Positions 23,533-32,752 of a DNA stretch of 64,000 bases are shown here, one piece after another. The notes beneath the pieces were generated by a model, which ran no database searches, was not told the DNA's origin, and saw nothing but the letters and a program-made list of their open reading frames with translations. Origin of the DNA: Erythroxylum novogranatense (Eukaryota; Streptophyta; Magnoliopsida; Malpighiales; Erythroxylaceae); NCBI GenBank assembly GCA_029891385.1, contig CM057226.1, forward strand, positions 90,590,977 through 90,654,976, given 5' to 3'. The position numbers were made by a program, and so were the translations under genes. Each line of letters opens with the position of its first letter. Position 1 is the stretch's first letter.

Positions 23533-24322
23533 TATATTTGGCACAGTGTGCTGGTTTTTCTAGTCCTGGTGAAATCGGGCCCTTTTCGATGATCACTTTT
23601 CCTGGTTAACTTTGCTAGATCATCAGGTTGTAGAATATGTACATGACACTCACATGGCAGCAATATGACAACAATAGACCCGGATGGGCAATTGCACTCG
23701 GAGAGGCCAGTCCATAGGTTGGAGCAAACCTCCTCAGGGTTGGGTAAAATTAAATACAAACAGAGCTAGCAAAAGCTCACAGTAGGTGGCCTGCTGCGAG
23801 ACAATTTGGACCCTTGGTTGGGAGGATTCGTTCAGAACATTGGTTGGTGTTCCACATTCTCAGCTAAACTTTGGGGTATACTCTCCGACCTTAATCTGGC
23901 TTAGAACTTGGGGTACCGACCTCTAGAATTAGAAGTGGATTCGAGCACAGTGACCAAGATGTTTTCATTCCAAACGATGCAAGCTATATCTCTTAACCCT
24001 TTAGTGTTGGGCATTGATGAATTGCTTACCCGTAACTGGGTAGTTGTAATTCCGAATATTTATAGAGAGGGTAATCAATGTGCAGATTAGCTTGCTAATT
24101 ATGCAGACTAGTTCGATTTAGGGGTTGCCACTCTTGAGCTCCCACCTAGGGGATGCCTTTCTATCCTTTTGAATGACAAGTTGGGGGGTCTATCACCCTA
24201 GAGCTCATATGTAATTTGTAACGTTTATTTTTCTTTTCATAAAAATAAATAAATAAAAAAGCCAGCTTGCATTTACATGTCAGGTGTGCTTTTAACTAGG
24301 TAAAGTCTCGCATATTGATTAA

Positions 24323-24620
24323 GGGGTGCTTGGTTGATGAGTTTAAGAAGGGGGTCAATAGATAAGAAATAAAAAGTAAATGATTGGTTGTTAATTATTA
24401 TTATAGGGGTAATAGTTTGATATCCCACTTTTTGGAAATCCTCCATATCCTCCATCTAGTAGAATATTGAAACTAATTCTTTAGTAGTGATTTTTTTAAT
24501 AAAATATTTTAATACCAATTAATTAATATTAATTAATTACATTATAATTAATTAAAATATAATTATTTATTAATTTTTATTCTTCACTTTATTCATTCTT
24601 GTTACGAACCAACTGTTCCC
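24323..24620. mobile_element. Tourist-like (PIF/Harbinger) MITE, 298 bp
   Basis: The left end GGGGTGCTTGGTTG and the reverse complement of the right end (GGGAACAGTTGGTTCG) form imperfect inverted repeats. They are flanked by TAA on both sides (24320-24322 and 24621-24623), the 3-bp target duplication of this superfamily. The interior is AT-rich with no coding potential. Confidence 0.65.
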
Positions 24621-24623
24621 TAA

Positions 24624-25511
24624 TTATATATGTCACCCACCTGCAATTAGATAAAAGATCAATTTGCTTATGTTTAACTTGATTCATATGGCCAGATCAG
24701 GGGATTAAGAAGGGGCCAGGTCAGACTAACGAAGGTTATTATTTTGTGTGTTAAGTTGTAGCCAACGGATATCTCATTCCTAAACATTTCTTCCATTTAA
24801 ACCTTTAATTTTAGATTATATAATGTCAAAGAATCAAATCTGCGAAATTATCCCGGTGACCAAATTTCAGATTCTTAGAGCTAAACTGCAAGGACAAAGC
24901 GAATGGCATAACTTTGCTTTCAAGCAACAAAACCATTGATGGCGATGCCCGTGAAAGAAAAAGCATCCGTGAAGTTAACCGATTCTTATTCGGGGAATGC
25001 CGCTACTTCCCCTTTTGTCAGGATAGGAAAAAGACGCATACAACCAGCTTTATGCGGGCGCGGTCTGTTTCCTTAACCTTAGCTTCCAAAACGCAAGATT
25101 TCGTACAACAGTTTTCAGTTTCACACACTCCAACTAGAAACAACTTTTTGACCCTCCTTTTTACACAATCATACGTTCTGACACTTACCTTTAACTAGAC
25201 TAGACCCCCTTAATTAGAAAAACTACCATGTGAACAGACTCCAGACTCCAGCAGCTGTAGCCAACCCAGAACAAGTTAAGAAAAGTCAATCCTACTACCC
25301 TTTTCAAAGGTGGAGTTTCTTCATTTTGCCTCCTAACCATTTTTCTTTAATCCTTCTGGCTTATTAACACCGCAATCAATTTTGTAGGTGGATGGAAGCA
25401 GAGGGAATTAGTGTCATATCTTTATCAAATAAGTTGTCATCAATCTTGATGAGTTTGATATTTGAATGCTTTGATTCTAACCCTCTCATTAATTTGGCTC
25501 ACAATGAACAA
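24624..25511. other. 3' flank of the DUF1685 gene, no feature seen
   Basis: One plus-strand frame (24914-25198, 94 codons) has no recognised domain and no supporting splice or promoter context. The rest is non-coding as far as I can tell. Confidence 0.4.
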
Positions 25512-26242
25512 TCAATCCTTGAGACCATCATCTCTTGACCTTGAAAATTGCCTCACAGAACAAGCGACCACCTGTGCCCACTGCCTCAGCCTTGTCTTCA
25601 CCGTCTGTGGGTTGTCACCTGTAAACGCATATCCAATTTTCCCATGAAACAAATCATATTCACCATAATTCATACAAAAAATCCATATTATAAGACCCAA
25701 ACATAAAAGAATATAGGCCAAAGGAAAGACCAAGATTTATTCTTTTTATTCTATAGGTAAATATCTAACCATTCATGTAATTTATGAAGGAAAGGCGGAA
25801 AGAAAACTGTACCAGAACCGAAGATGGAGTGCGGCCGCTCGAAAGACATCGGCGATTCACATTCTGACGCCGTGTAGGAAGACGATGACGTCGATGTTAA
25901 AGCCGGAGACTTGGAGATGGTATCGTTGTAGTTCTTGTGAACAGCATAGTAAAGTCCGAGGGCAGGAAAGGTATCCGATAAGCGTTGATTCATCTCCGGC
26001 GAGTCAAACCCGAAACCTAACTCAATACAGCCCTTAAGCTCATCAAGATCATCGTCAGTGACGCTCTTGCTTCTCTGTTTCGTGCTGTTCCCTTTTCTTC
26101 TGAGCCACACCTCCTCACGGTGGATGTCCGGTGACCATGAGCGCTGCTTATAGAGAGGCGACGTCGGGGCCACTGGTTGTGATGGAGGGAAAAGGGATGG
26201 CTGTTCCTGGGGTGTCAGGGTAAGTGGGGGTCCGTGAGACAT
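25512..26242 (-). CDS. DUF1685 family protein, two exons, apparently intact
   Basis: Exon 1 (26242-25813) starts MSHGPPLTLTPQEQ; no in-frame ATG was found just upstream. It carries the family core: SWSPD, EEVWLRRKGN, SKSVTDDDLDELKGCIELG, FGFDSPEMNQRLSDTFPALG, LYYAV. The intron (25812-25619, 194 bp) begins GTACAG and ends TTTACAG. Exon 2 (25618-25512) reads GDNPQTVKTRLRQWAQVVA, then CSVRQFSRSRDDGLKD and TGA. The junction gives FGSG-DNPQ in frame; 430 + 107 bp encode 178 residues, a normal size for the family. There is no signal peptide or membrane segment. The molecular function of DUF1685 proteins is unknown to me. No stops or shifts and an intact splice junction make this the one credible host gene in the window. 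A TTTATAAC sequence about 130 bp upstream of the ATG on the minus strand could be its TATA box. Confidence 0.93.
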
Positions 26243-26643
26243 CTGCGCAGCACCCGACTGTGGGGTGTGCGGCGGAGGTCCGAGGACCCCGCCGGAGTCG
26301 CTAGAGAGCTCTATGGCTGTTGGAAAATAGGCGCTATTTCTTTCTTTACTGAGAAAGCGAAGAGAATTGGGTTATAAAGTGGTGAGGTGGTGGTGGGCCC
26401 AGAGACAAGCCAAGTTTTCATTGGTCCATGTAGTGATGAGCTGTAGCTTTCTTTTCTATTTCTTGGGAAGTTTCTTGTTCTCATTCTTACAAATTGTGAA
26501 TGCCGTTTTATGTCTCCTAATCATATTACTACTGAATTTTAAGTTGTACAAATTATGATATAAAATACCTCATATCATGTTATCAAATTTACCATACAAT
26601 CGAATTTAATCACATTACATGATTCTATTTTACAAAGAAAATG
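26243..26643 (-). promoter_or_regulatory. Upstream region of the DUF1685 gene
   Basis: On the minus strand, CCACTTTATAACCC (about 26383-26370) is followed by a pyrimidine-rich CTCTTCGCTTTCTC patch (about 26360-26347) and then a leader of about 100 bp. This arrangement fits a TATA box and transcription start. It is inference; no cis-elements were tested. Confidence 0.35.
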
Positions 26644-26846
26644 TTACGTATAATTAATAATTTAATTCAATCATTATAAAACGAAGAACCTTGTATACTA
26701 CACAATTAAAATTACGTATAATTAACATTTTATCCGATTCTTATAAAACGGAGAATCTTGTATACTGCATAATTAAAATTACGTATAATTAATAATTCTA
26801 TCTGATTCTTATAAAACAGAGGATTTTGTATACTGCACAATTATAT
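26644..26846. repeat. Three-copy tandem repeat, 67-68 bp units
   Basis: Units start at 26644, 26712 and 26779 with TTACGTATAATTAA. Each then contains a (C/T)GATTCTTATAAAAC-like word, a CTTGTATACT word and a CAATTAAAA end. The copies are roughly 85-90 percent alike by eye. The array lies 400-600 bp upstream of the DUF1685 start codon. Confidence 0.8.
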
Positions 26847-27586
26847 TAAACTTTGTCTATGGCTATAGGAATTCAGTGGAAAATTGAATTCAATGGAAAC
26901 CACGCGAAACAGTCCAAGTTTTGAACAATTTTCGACATTATTGAAAGACTTTGAAGTTCTACGACTAGACATGGGTTGAAATATTATAGATATTCACGTT
27001 ATTACAGAACATTCAATTAAACAATTGGTTTGATTGGGTCCAAATGACCTGACATGATGAGGCTCTTGGTTTCTTAAATATCACCGAAGAGCTCAATATA
27101 GCTTATATATCTTTCTCACTTTCAAAAACCTATAGACAATCGAGTTTGCTTATAAATAGATATTAGATACAACTCTACACATCCATAATTAATCACATAC
27201 GTTTCTTTATTAACACAACTTATTAAAAAAGTTTTATATATTGCACAAGCTAATAGCTTTTTATTCCTTTGTAAAGATAAGGTCGATCATAGTTAGGTGA
27301 TGAAGGGAGTTTTTATTTATTTTTCCTTGCACCTTTGTACAATTTAAAAGAGAGACTCGTCAAGTTGCATGAGTCATCTTTAATAAGTTGACTTGTGTGG
27401 TTGGCTACAAGTCACATTATGGTGTCGCTTTTAGATTGAAGAATGGCTCCGTTGGCCCACTTAGCCAACTTGGCAGGCACAATAATACACCACCACCTAA
27501 AGGGTTTTGCTTACTTAGGTCACATTATCTTTGAAATTAAATTATAGAATGCCGTACTGCAGATGTACCCATTGTATTATATTAGC
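26847..27586. other. Interval without a recognisable gene
   Basis: No open frame above 60 codons, no repeat or terminus noticed. The AT content falls slightly around 27420-27500. Confidence 0.4.
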
Positions 27587-27600
27587 AGATGGAAACTACT

Positions 27601-27791
27601 TTTTTTTTTGGTCTCTAGGTATCTACAGGGCTGAAGTCGGTGATTAATCTCCCTTCGTTGCGTGATACATCTCATATATGGGAGCAACAGTTGGCTCAAA
27701 AATTTAATATATTTTCAAGAGTAAGGATCGAACCTGAAATCACTTAATTAAGCGATGAAGATATGCGCCACCTATACCAACCTGCCGGGTT
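27601..27791 (-). mobile_element. SINE (tRNA-derived), 191 bp, with target duplication
   Basis: On the minus strand the unit starts CCGGCAGGTTGGTATAGG (A-box-like), has a clean B box GGTTCGATCC at about 27731, and ends in a poly-A run, seen as T10-12 from 27600 on the plus strand. AGATGGAAACTACT (27587-27600) and AGATGGAAATTACT (27792-27805) flank it, a 14-bp target duplication with one mismatch. Internal promoter, tail and duplication together make this a firm call. Confidence 0.9.
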
Positions 27792-27836
27792 AGATGGAAA
27801 TTACTTCCACAGGGTTAGATGGAAATTACTTTAAAA
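27787..27836. repeat. 25-bp tandem duplication next to the SINE target site
   Basis: GGGTTAGATGGAAATTACTT occurs at 27787 and again at 27812. The right-hand target duplication lies within the first unit, so the site repeat is present three times in all. Confidence 0.75.
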
Positions 27837-28045
27837 GGGTCTTGCAAGAGTTGGCGGCTGCTTTCGGTCAGCCAAATATCGTTGTTTACGCACAACTTGC
27901 TTGCTCGGAAGCTGCTGAGGTGCTTGTCAAACTTAAGCAGATTTTATTAAGAGGTTGCTTCGTGAGGACTGGCGGATCTGATCTAAAGCAACCCAATATA
28001 TCAACAAACAACTATTGTCCCAAGCAACATTTGAAGGATAGTTAA
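27794..28045 (+). other. Unassigned 83-codon reading frame
   Basis: This frame has more even amino-acid usage than its AT-rich surroundings (for example VLQELAAAFGQPNIVVYAQL) but no motif I recognise. Its first codons are in the SINE target-site duplication. It may be a remnant exon or chance. Confidence 0.2.
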
Positions 28046-28299
28046 AGCGATTCGAGGAAACTTAACAAATTTTTTAATTAAATAGTTTATTTTTATTTAT
28101 AAATAGTTCTATAAAATTCTATATATTTTAAAATATTTTAAATTTAGATTTATTTATTTAACACTTATTAATTTGAATTTTTAAAAGAAATTTAAAGACT
28201 AAGCATCTAAATCTCTTTAATTTCAGCAATTTCAACTTTTAAATAGTCACTTAAATCGAATCTCAATTAAATTATTGATTCACTAAATATTGTTGGTCA

Positions 28300-29900
28300 C
28301 TAAATGACAGATAAGAGAAGATAAATTACATATGTTCACTTTTTGCCTTATTTTAAACTAATAAATGATTATGACAATTTTACATGAAACAATTTTAAAA
28401 CAAAAAGTAATAGCAAAAGAGGTTAGAGAAATAATCTTCAACCTACGTTCACTTTCGGATTGGCTATCTTCTTTCAATAGATAGAGAGGAACTCTCTTTA
28501 TAACATCTTTGTTATAGGCGAAGGGAAACCTTTATAATGTCTTGATTTATTACGAGTGAAGAGTAATGCTCTAGACATTTTGTTAAAAGTCAAGAAGAAT
28601 CTTCATGATGTATATCTTAAATAATTTTCTAAATTGCAACAGTTTGCACATTTATATAACTCAAAAACTCCTTTCTTTACTCACACCAATAAACAAAGAG
28701 TGACTATATCTTAGACAATGCATACACTCATTAAATAATCTCTTTAACATCTCAAGACTCTTAAAAACTCTATTGTATGTTCAAGATCCTTCTCTTCAAA
28801 CAACTTAAAATAGTCACGAAAAACAAAAACCTATTCATTACAATGATAAGTAACATTAATATTTATTGACCAATGTGGTCACGAATTCATTGTACATGTT
28901 ATCAAAGACACTAATTGATCATACTGTTATATTGGTGACCCGTCTATCTAAAATTCTAATATTAGTTTCTTAAATTCCTATATTAGTTGATCAACTTTCC
29001 TAAAACAAGTTTTTTCTCATTTAAACTTCTTTCAAAGATCAAAACACACTTCTTTGACAAAAACTATTCTAAAAAGCTTTTAAAAAGTATTTTAATGCAT
29101 CAAAAGACTTTTCTTTAAAACCTTCCAAAGTTTCTTCTTAATTATGACAAAGTGTATGCAATATGTCCTAATTACAAATGATTATATAATGATTGAAGGT
29201 TTAATTCATTAGAACGATCAAGATGAGATCACAAGAAGGATTACAATAATTTATTAATATCGATGTTTTTAATTCCTCCTTGTTTTCTCTTTATTGGATT
29301 ATTTAATAAAGTTCTCTTATGTTATATATATGCCCGATACGCTCATTTTCTTCATCCTTTGATTGCTCAAATAATTTATTTAGCTTTTTACTCACTCTTC
29401 CTTTCATTGAACTTAATCTTTCATATATTAATTGATTCCATTATAACAGAGCTACTAATATCATCAAAAGTAAATTCATTAATAACAACATATTTTGTTT
29501 GTTAAAACTATAAGTTAGGACTTTACATGTTTAACAATATCCTCTTATTTAATAATGACAAGATATTTATTGATATTAAAATAAATAGCATTGAGTAAGC
29601 TCCTATATGTTAAAATTATACGTAATACATGCTCTCCCTTAATTCATGCATTATTAATGATCCAAATTATGTATCACCATTCTATCCTCCTTTATCAACA
29701 TTAAAAAGAAGTATATAATATATAAAGTTATAAGCATCAAAGAGGAAAAAAACTTTCTCTTTCCCTTTTAAATATTTTATCATATAGAAACAGCTTTTAT
29801 CAAGATATTTATAAAACTACAGATAATAGAGCTAATTATGTATCATCCGGATACTTGTTACAATCAAAGTCCGAGCATATTTATTGGTCTCTATATGTTG
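28300..29900. repeat. Unclassified dispersed repeat, copy A
   Basis: Collinear by eye with 32088-32752 plus 36761-37610. Shared marks include TTATTTTAAACTAATAAATG, AACCTACGTTCACT, GAAACCTTTATAATGTCTTG, GACACTAATTGATCATACTG, GATCAAAACACACTTCTTTG and a CATGCTC/CCATTTAATT-type right part. There is no coding capacity. The layout resembles a non-autonomous LTR-type repeat, but I found no ends. Confidence 0.65.
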
Positions 29901-30039
29901 TTTATTGTATAAATCTTATTTTTAAAAGATATTGATGGTATGGATCATATTTATAGTCCTCCTTCATGTGCATGTAAGCTCATAATTTTGTATATAATCA
30001 TATTTCTTTTTTTTTGCTTTCTTAGATAAGAAAGCAAGA

Positions 30040-31110
30040 AGATTGGGTTGGGATCATGTACCTACTGCTATTAGGTTTGTAATTATATTTGTTACTTTTA
30101 AAATTGTTTGTGAACATAAATAACTACTTCAAAATTTAATGGAAAATAAACATTTTCAAGTAATAAGTTATCAAAAAGTGCAAAAAAAAGAAGAAGAAGT
30201 TTGTGTTATTATTCTAAATAATAAATTTTGGGATGCTTGCTTAATCATTATGAAGATTATGACTGACTCCGTTTGTAAGGTTGTTGAGGATTATTAGCTC
30301 AGATGAGAAACCATCTTTAAATTATATATATGACAGTATATATAAAGATTGCAAGAAAATTACAAGTCTTTTTAAAGGAAAGGAGAAATTTTACAAACCT
30401 TATATAAATATTCCTGAGCGACGATGGGATAAGCATCTCATTTAACTTAGTAGCTTATTTTCTTAATCTTTTTTGCTTATGTAGTGGAGACACATGTATT
30501 AATGACGGTCTCTTTGATATGATTGAATGCAAACATATTTTCTCTATTAATGAACAATCACAGGCAATAAATGAAATAAAATTGTATCGTGAAGGTTTAG
30601 GGAATTTTATTAAATCATCTGCAAAAAGAGAACTTATGATAAAAAAGAAACACCCTGGTAAGTTTCTTTTACTTTTATTTCATCACTTACTTATTAATAA
30701 TACATATTTTATTTCTCATAAATATTAATTTAAAATTCAAATGAGTGGTGGAGATATTTTGGTGAAAATGCTCTAATATTGTTAAAACTCGTTATTAGAT
30801 TACTCAATTAAACAACTTCTTTATTAGGTTATGAACGTAATTGGAGCGCTTTTTAATGTATTCATACAAAGAAACAACATCGTTTAGAACATCAAAGACT
30901 CAATGACATTGTTTATGTTACTTATAATTTGAGAATGAAAAGAGGTGTTTTATATTGTTTTTATTTTTGTTAATATTATTTTTATTATTGATTAATAATT
31001 TCTTTATCATGCGTTCGAGCATTTAGTAAGAAGAGAACGATGACTTAATTGATATTGATTGTATTGACCATACTAATTTGGATTGAAGAAAATAACCATC
31101 ATCGATCTTG
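30040..31110 (+). pseudogene. Decayed hAT-superfamily transposase with C-terminal dimerisation domain
   Basis: Segments in the order of plant hAT-like (DUF659/hATC) proteins are visible across several frames. These are PTAIRFVIIFVTF (about 30060), FWDACLIIMKI (about 30227), EKPSLNYIYDSIYKDCKK then RRWDKHL (about 30308-30440), YREGLGNFIKSSAKREL (30588-30640), EWWRYFGENA (about 30750), GYERNWSAF (about 30828) and HTKKQHRLEHQRLNDIVYV (about 30870). The last two are the hATC dimerisation block (CERNWS...NRL...DLVY), with the leading cysteine replaced by tyrosine. Stops and shifts interrupt it, and an intron-like gap lies near 30655-30735. No terminal inverted repeats were found. It may be a relict transposon or a dead domesticated gene. 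Confidence 0.8.
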
Positions 31111-32087
31111 ATTATAATAAACTTAAAAGGTGATTTATAAAGAAAATATATGTCACAAGAAATGAATTAAGGACATATCTTGATCGTCATTTCATAACTT
31201 ATTTTGATCATATTTAACTTAAATGTATAATATATTACAATTTTACAATTGATAATATAATATATTACAATTTTACAATTGATAAAAATTTCATACATTA
31301 CTAATTTGTAATTTATTTAAAAGCGTAGAAGAAGTTAATGTAGATACTTTAGATGAAAGCGTGGTTTACAAGTCTTTATATAGCGTTGCGAAATTTGAAA
31401 TTTTGACGATGATAAGATACAACCTCCTACAAAAATACAATTTTATTTTTATTGTTATTTTAAGTTTTAAGTTAGATTCAAATTTATTTTTAATTATTGG
31501 ATTTGATTTATTATTAGTTCATTATAAAATAATAGACACTTTGGTGTATTCTTTTTATTCCAAATAAAATATTTTATTTATTTATTCTTACAAATTTTAC
31601 TACATACTGGTTTTATAGTAGTTTAATACTTATTGAACCTTGAAACCTTAAACATTTCCTTTAACGATTCGATGTTCGGTTTGGTTTTTAACATATTGAT
31701 AATTGCTAACTTATTTAAGATTATTATATGTCAAATATCATGAGCATTTTGACACATTAATTTTTTAAAAGAACATTTCTATTAAATGTAGAAAAAATGT
31801 GCATTGCCTTACTATTTAATGAAATGAGTCTAATGTCATTCATATTTAACCAACTATTCTTCATAATCTCCCATAAATCAAATCTTTAGCTATGAAAAGA
31901 CTTTTATCTTAGTTCTCTAAAACAAGTAATAATTTCTATTGAAAATAAAGCAATATTAATATCTTGACACGCTTATCTGAAAAAATGATTCAAATAGTGC
32001 TATAGTAGACTTTGCTCAACTTTTTCTAAAAATTTATGTACAATGAATAAGACTTGCTTTAATAATTGTTGTTAGTCTTAGGATGGT
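31111..32087. other. AT-rich interval without a recognisable gene
   Basis: It contains a short direct repeat (ATAATATATTACAATTTTAC twice around 31225-31275). The 68-codon frame at 31361-31567 is low-complexity hydrophobic and has no family match. Nothing else seen. Confidence 0.4.
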
Positions 32088-32752
32088 ATACAAGAGAAGG
32101 GTGAATTGTGTAGATTTACTTTTTAACTTATTTTGAACTAATGAATGATTATGACAAATTCATGTGAAATAATTATAAAACATACAATAATAGTAGAAAG
32201 AGTGTTAGGGAAAGAGAGAAAATTGATTTATAGTGGTTCATTCAAACAACCATTGACCTACATCCACTCACCAAGCTCTAATTAAGGATTCAATATTTTC
32301 TTCCTTATATGGCTGAAGAGGAACCTTCCATATAATATCTTCTTTGCTACAGGTGAAGAGAAACCCTTATAAAGTCTTGATTTTTTACAAATAAAGAGTA
32401 ATCCTTTATAAATATTATTCAAGATTAAGAAGAACTGTTACCAGATAAATCTCAAGAAAGTTCTCAAACTGCAATAATTACATAACTACATAACTCAAAA
32501 TCTCCCTTTATTGCTCATATTTTTGAATTAATGTTAAAAATATATTATGTAAACTGTTCATTCACTAAAATACTCTCTTTAGCCTTTCATAACTCTTAGA
32601 AACCCTCTTTTATATCTACTATCCTTTTCATAATTCATATGTGATCTATTTATGCACAAAATAACCCAAAAGAGTGTTAAAAATAAAAAACTAATCGCTA
32701 CAACAACTAGTCATAGTAATAATCGTTAACCAATTTGGTACATTGGTCTACT
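32088..32752. repeat. Unclassified dispersed repeat, copy B, left part
   Basis: Matches the left 600-650 bp of copy A at 28300, for example TTATTTTGAACTAATGAATG against TTATTTTAAACTAATAAATG. It breaks off at the CTACT target duplication of the 4.0-kb insertion. Confidence 0.7.

Larger units (their letters stand above)
18748..24090 (+). pseudogene. LINE ORF2: endonuclease, reverse transcriptase, zinc-binding region, RNase H
   Basis: ORF2 nicks target DNA and copies the LINE RNA at the nick. It starts MSIFIWNCQGTGG (18748), the first endonuclease motif. IVGGDFNA lies at about 19142 and SDHRSLL at about 19398, both endonuclease motifs. In the RT part, NKAPGSDGF (about 20035) and DLEKAYDRLFW (about 20415) are recognisable. 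The catalytic FADD motif reads FVGD (about 20730), so the first aspartate is lost. A CYYC...HVMWNCP zinc-binding motif lies at about 21920-21970. RNase H is split by the LTR at 22108-23532, resumes at 23538 and ends with a REGNQCAD segment at about 24070. Several in-frame stops and shifts occur (for example 19294-19296 and 19501-19503). Length without the LTR is about 1,300 codons, normal for the family. Confidence 0.9.
15784..24258 (+). mobile_element. LINE (plant L1-type) with duplicated 5' end, nested solo LTR, inactivated
   Basis: Components in order: two tandem copies of the 5' end (15784-16589 and 16590 to about 17398); ORF1 with a DUF4283-like domain and zinc knuckle; ORF2 with endonuclease, reverse transcriptase, zinc-binding and RNase H regions; and a tail of AAAT units and A-run (about 24238-24258). 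A 1,425-bp LTR sits inside ORF2. Without that LTR and one extra copy of the 5' end the element is about 6.2 kb, a normal full length for a plant LINE. No convincing target duplication was found around 15784 and 24258. Numerous stops and mutated catalytic residues make it inactive. Confidence 0.85.

Noticed and set aside
15784..24258. Target-site duplication for the LINE
   Set aside because: Flanks (ending ATCTAATAAA at the left, starting GCCAGCTTGC at the right) share no run long enough to call.
24914..25198. 94-codon plus-strand frame beside the DUF1685 gene
   Set aside because: No family motif, no splice or promoter support; probably chance in the 3' flank.
27601..27791. A tRNA gene because of the A- and B-box-like sequences
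   Set aside because: No cloverleaf can be formed. The poly-A tail and target duplications show a SINE.
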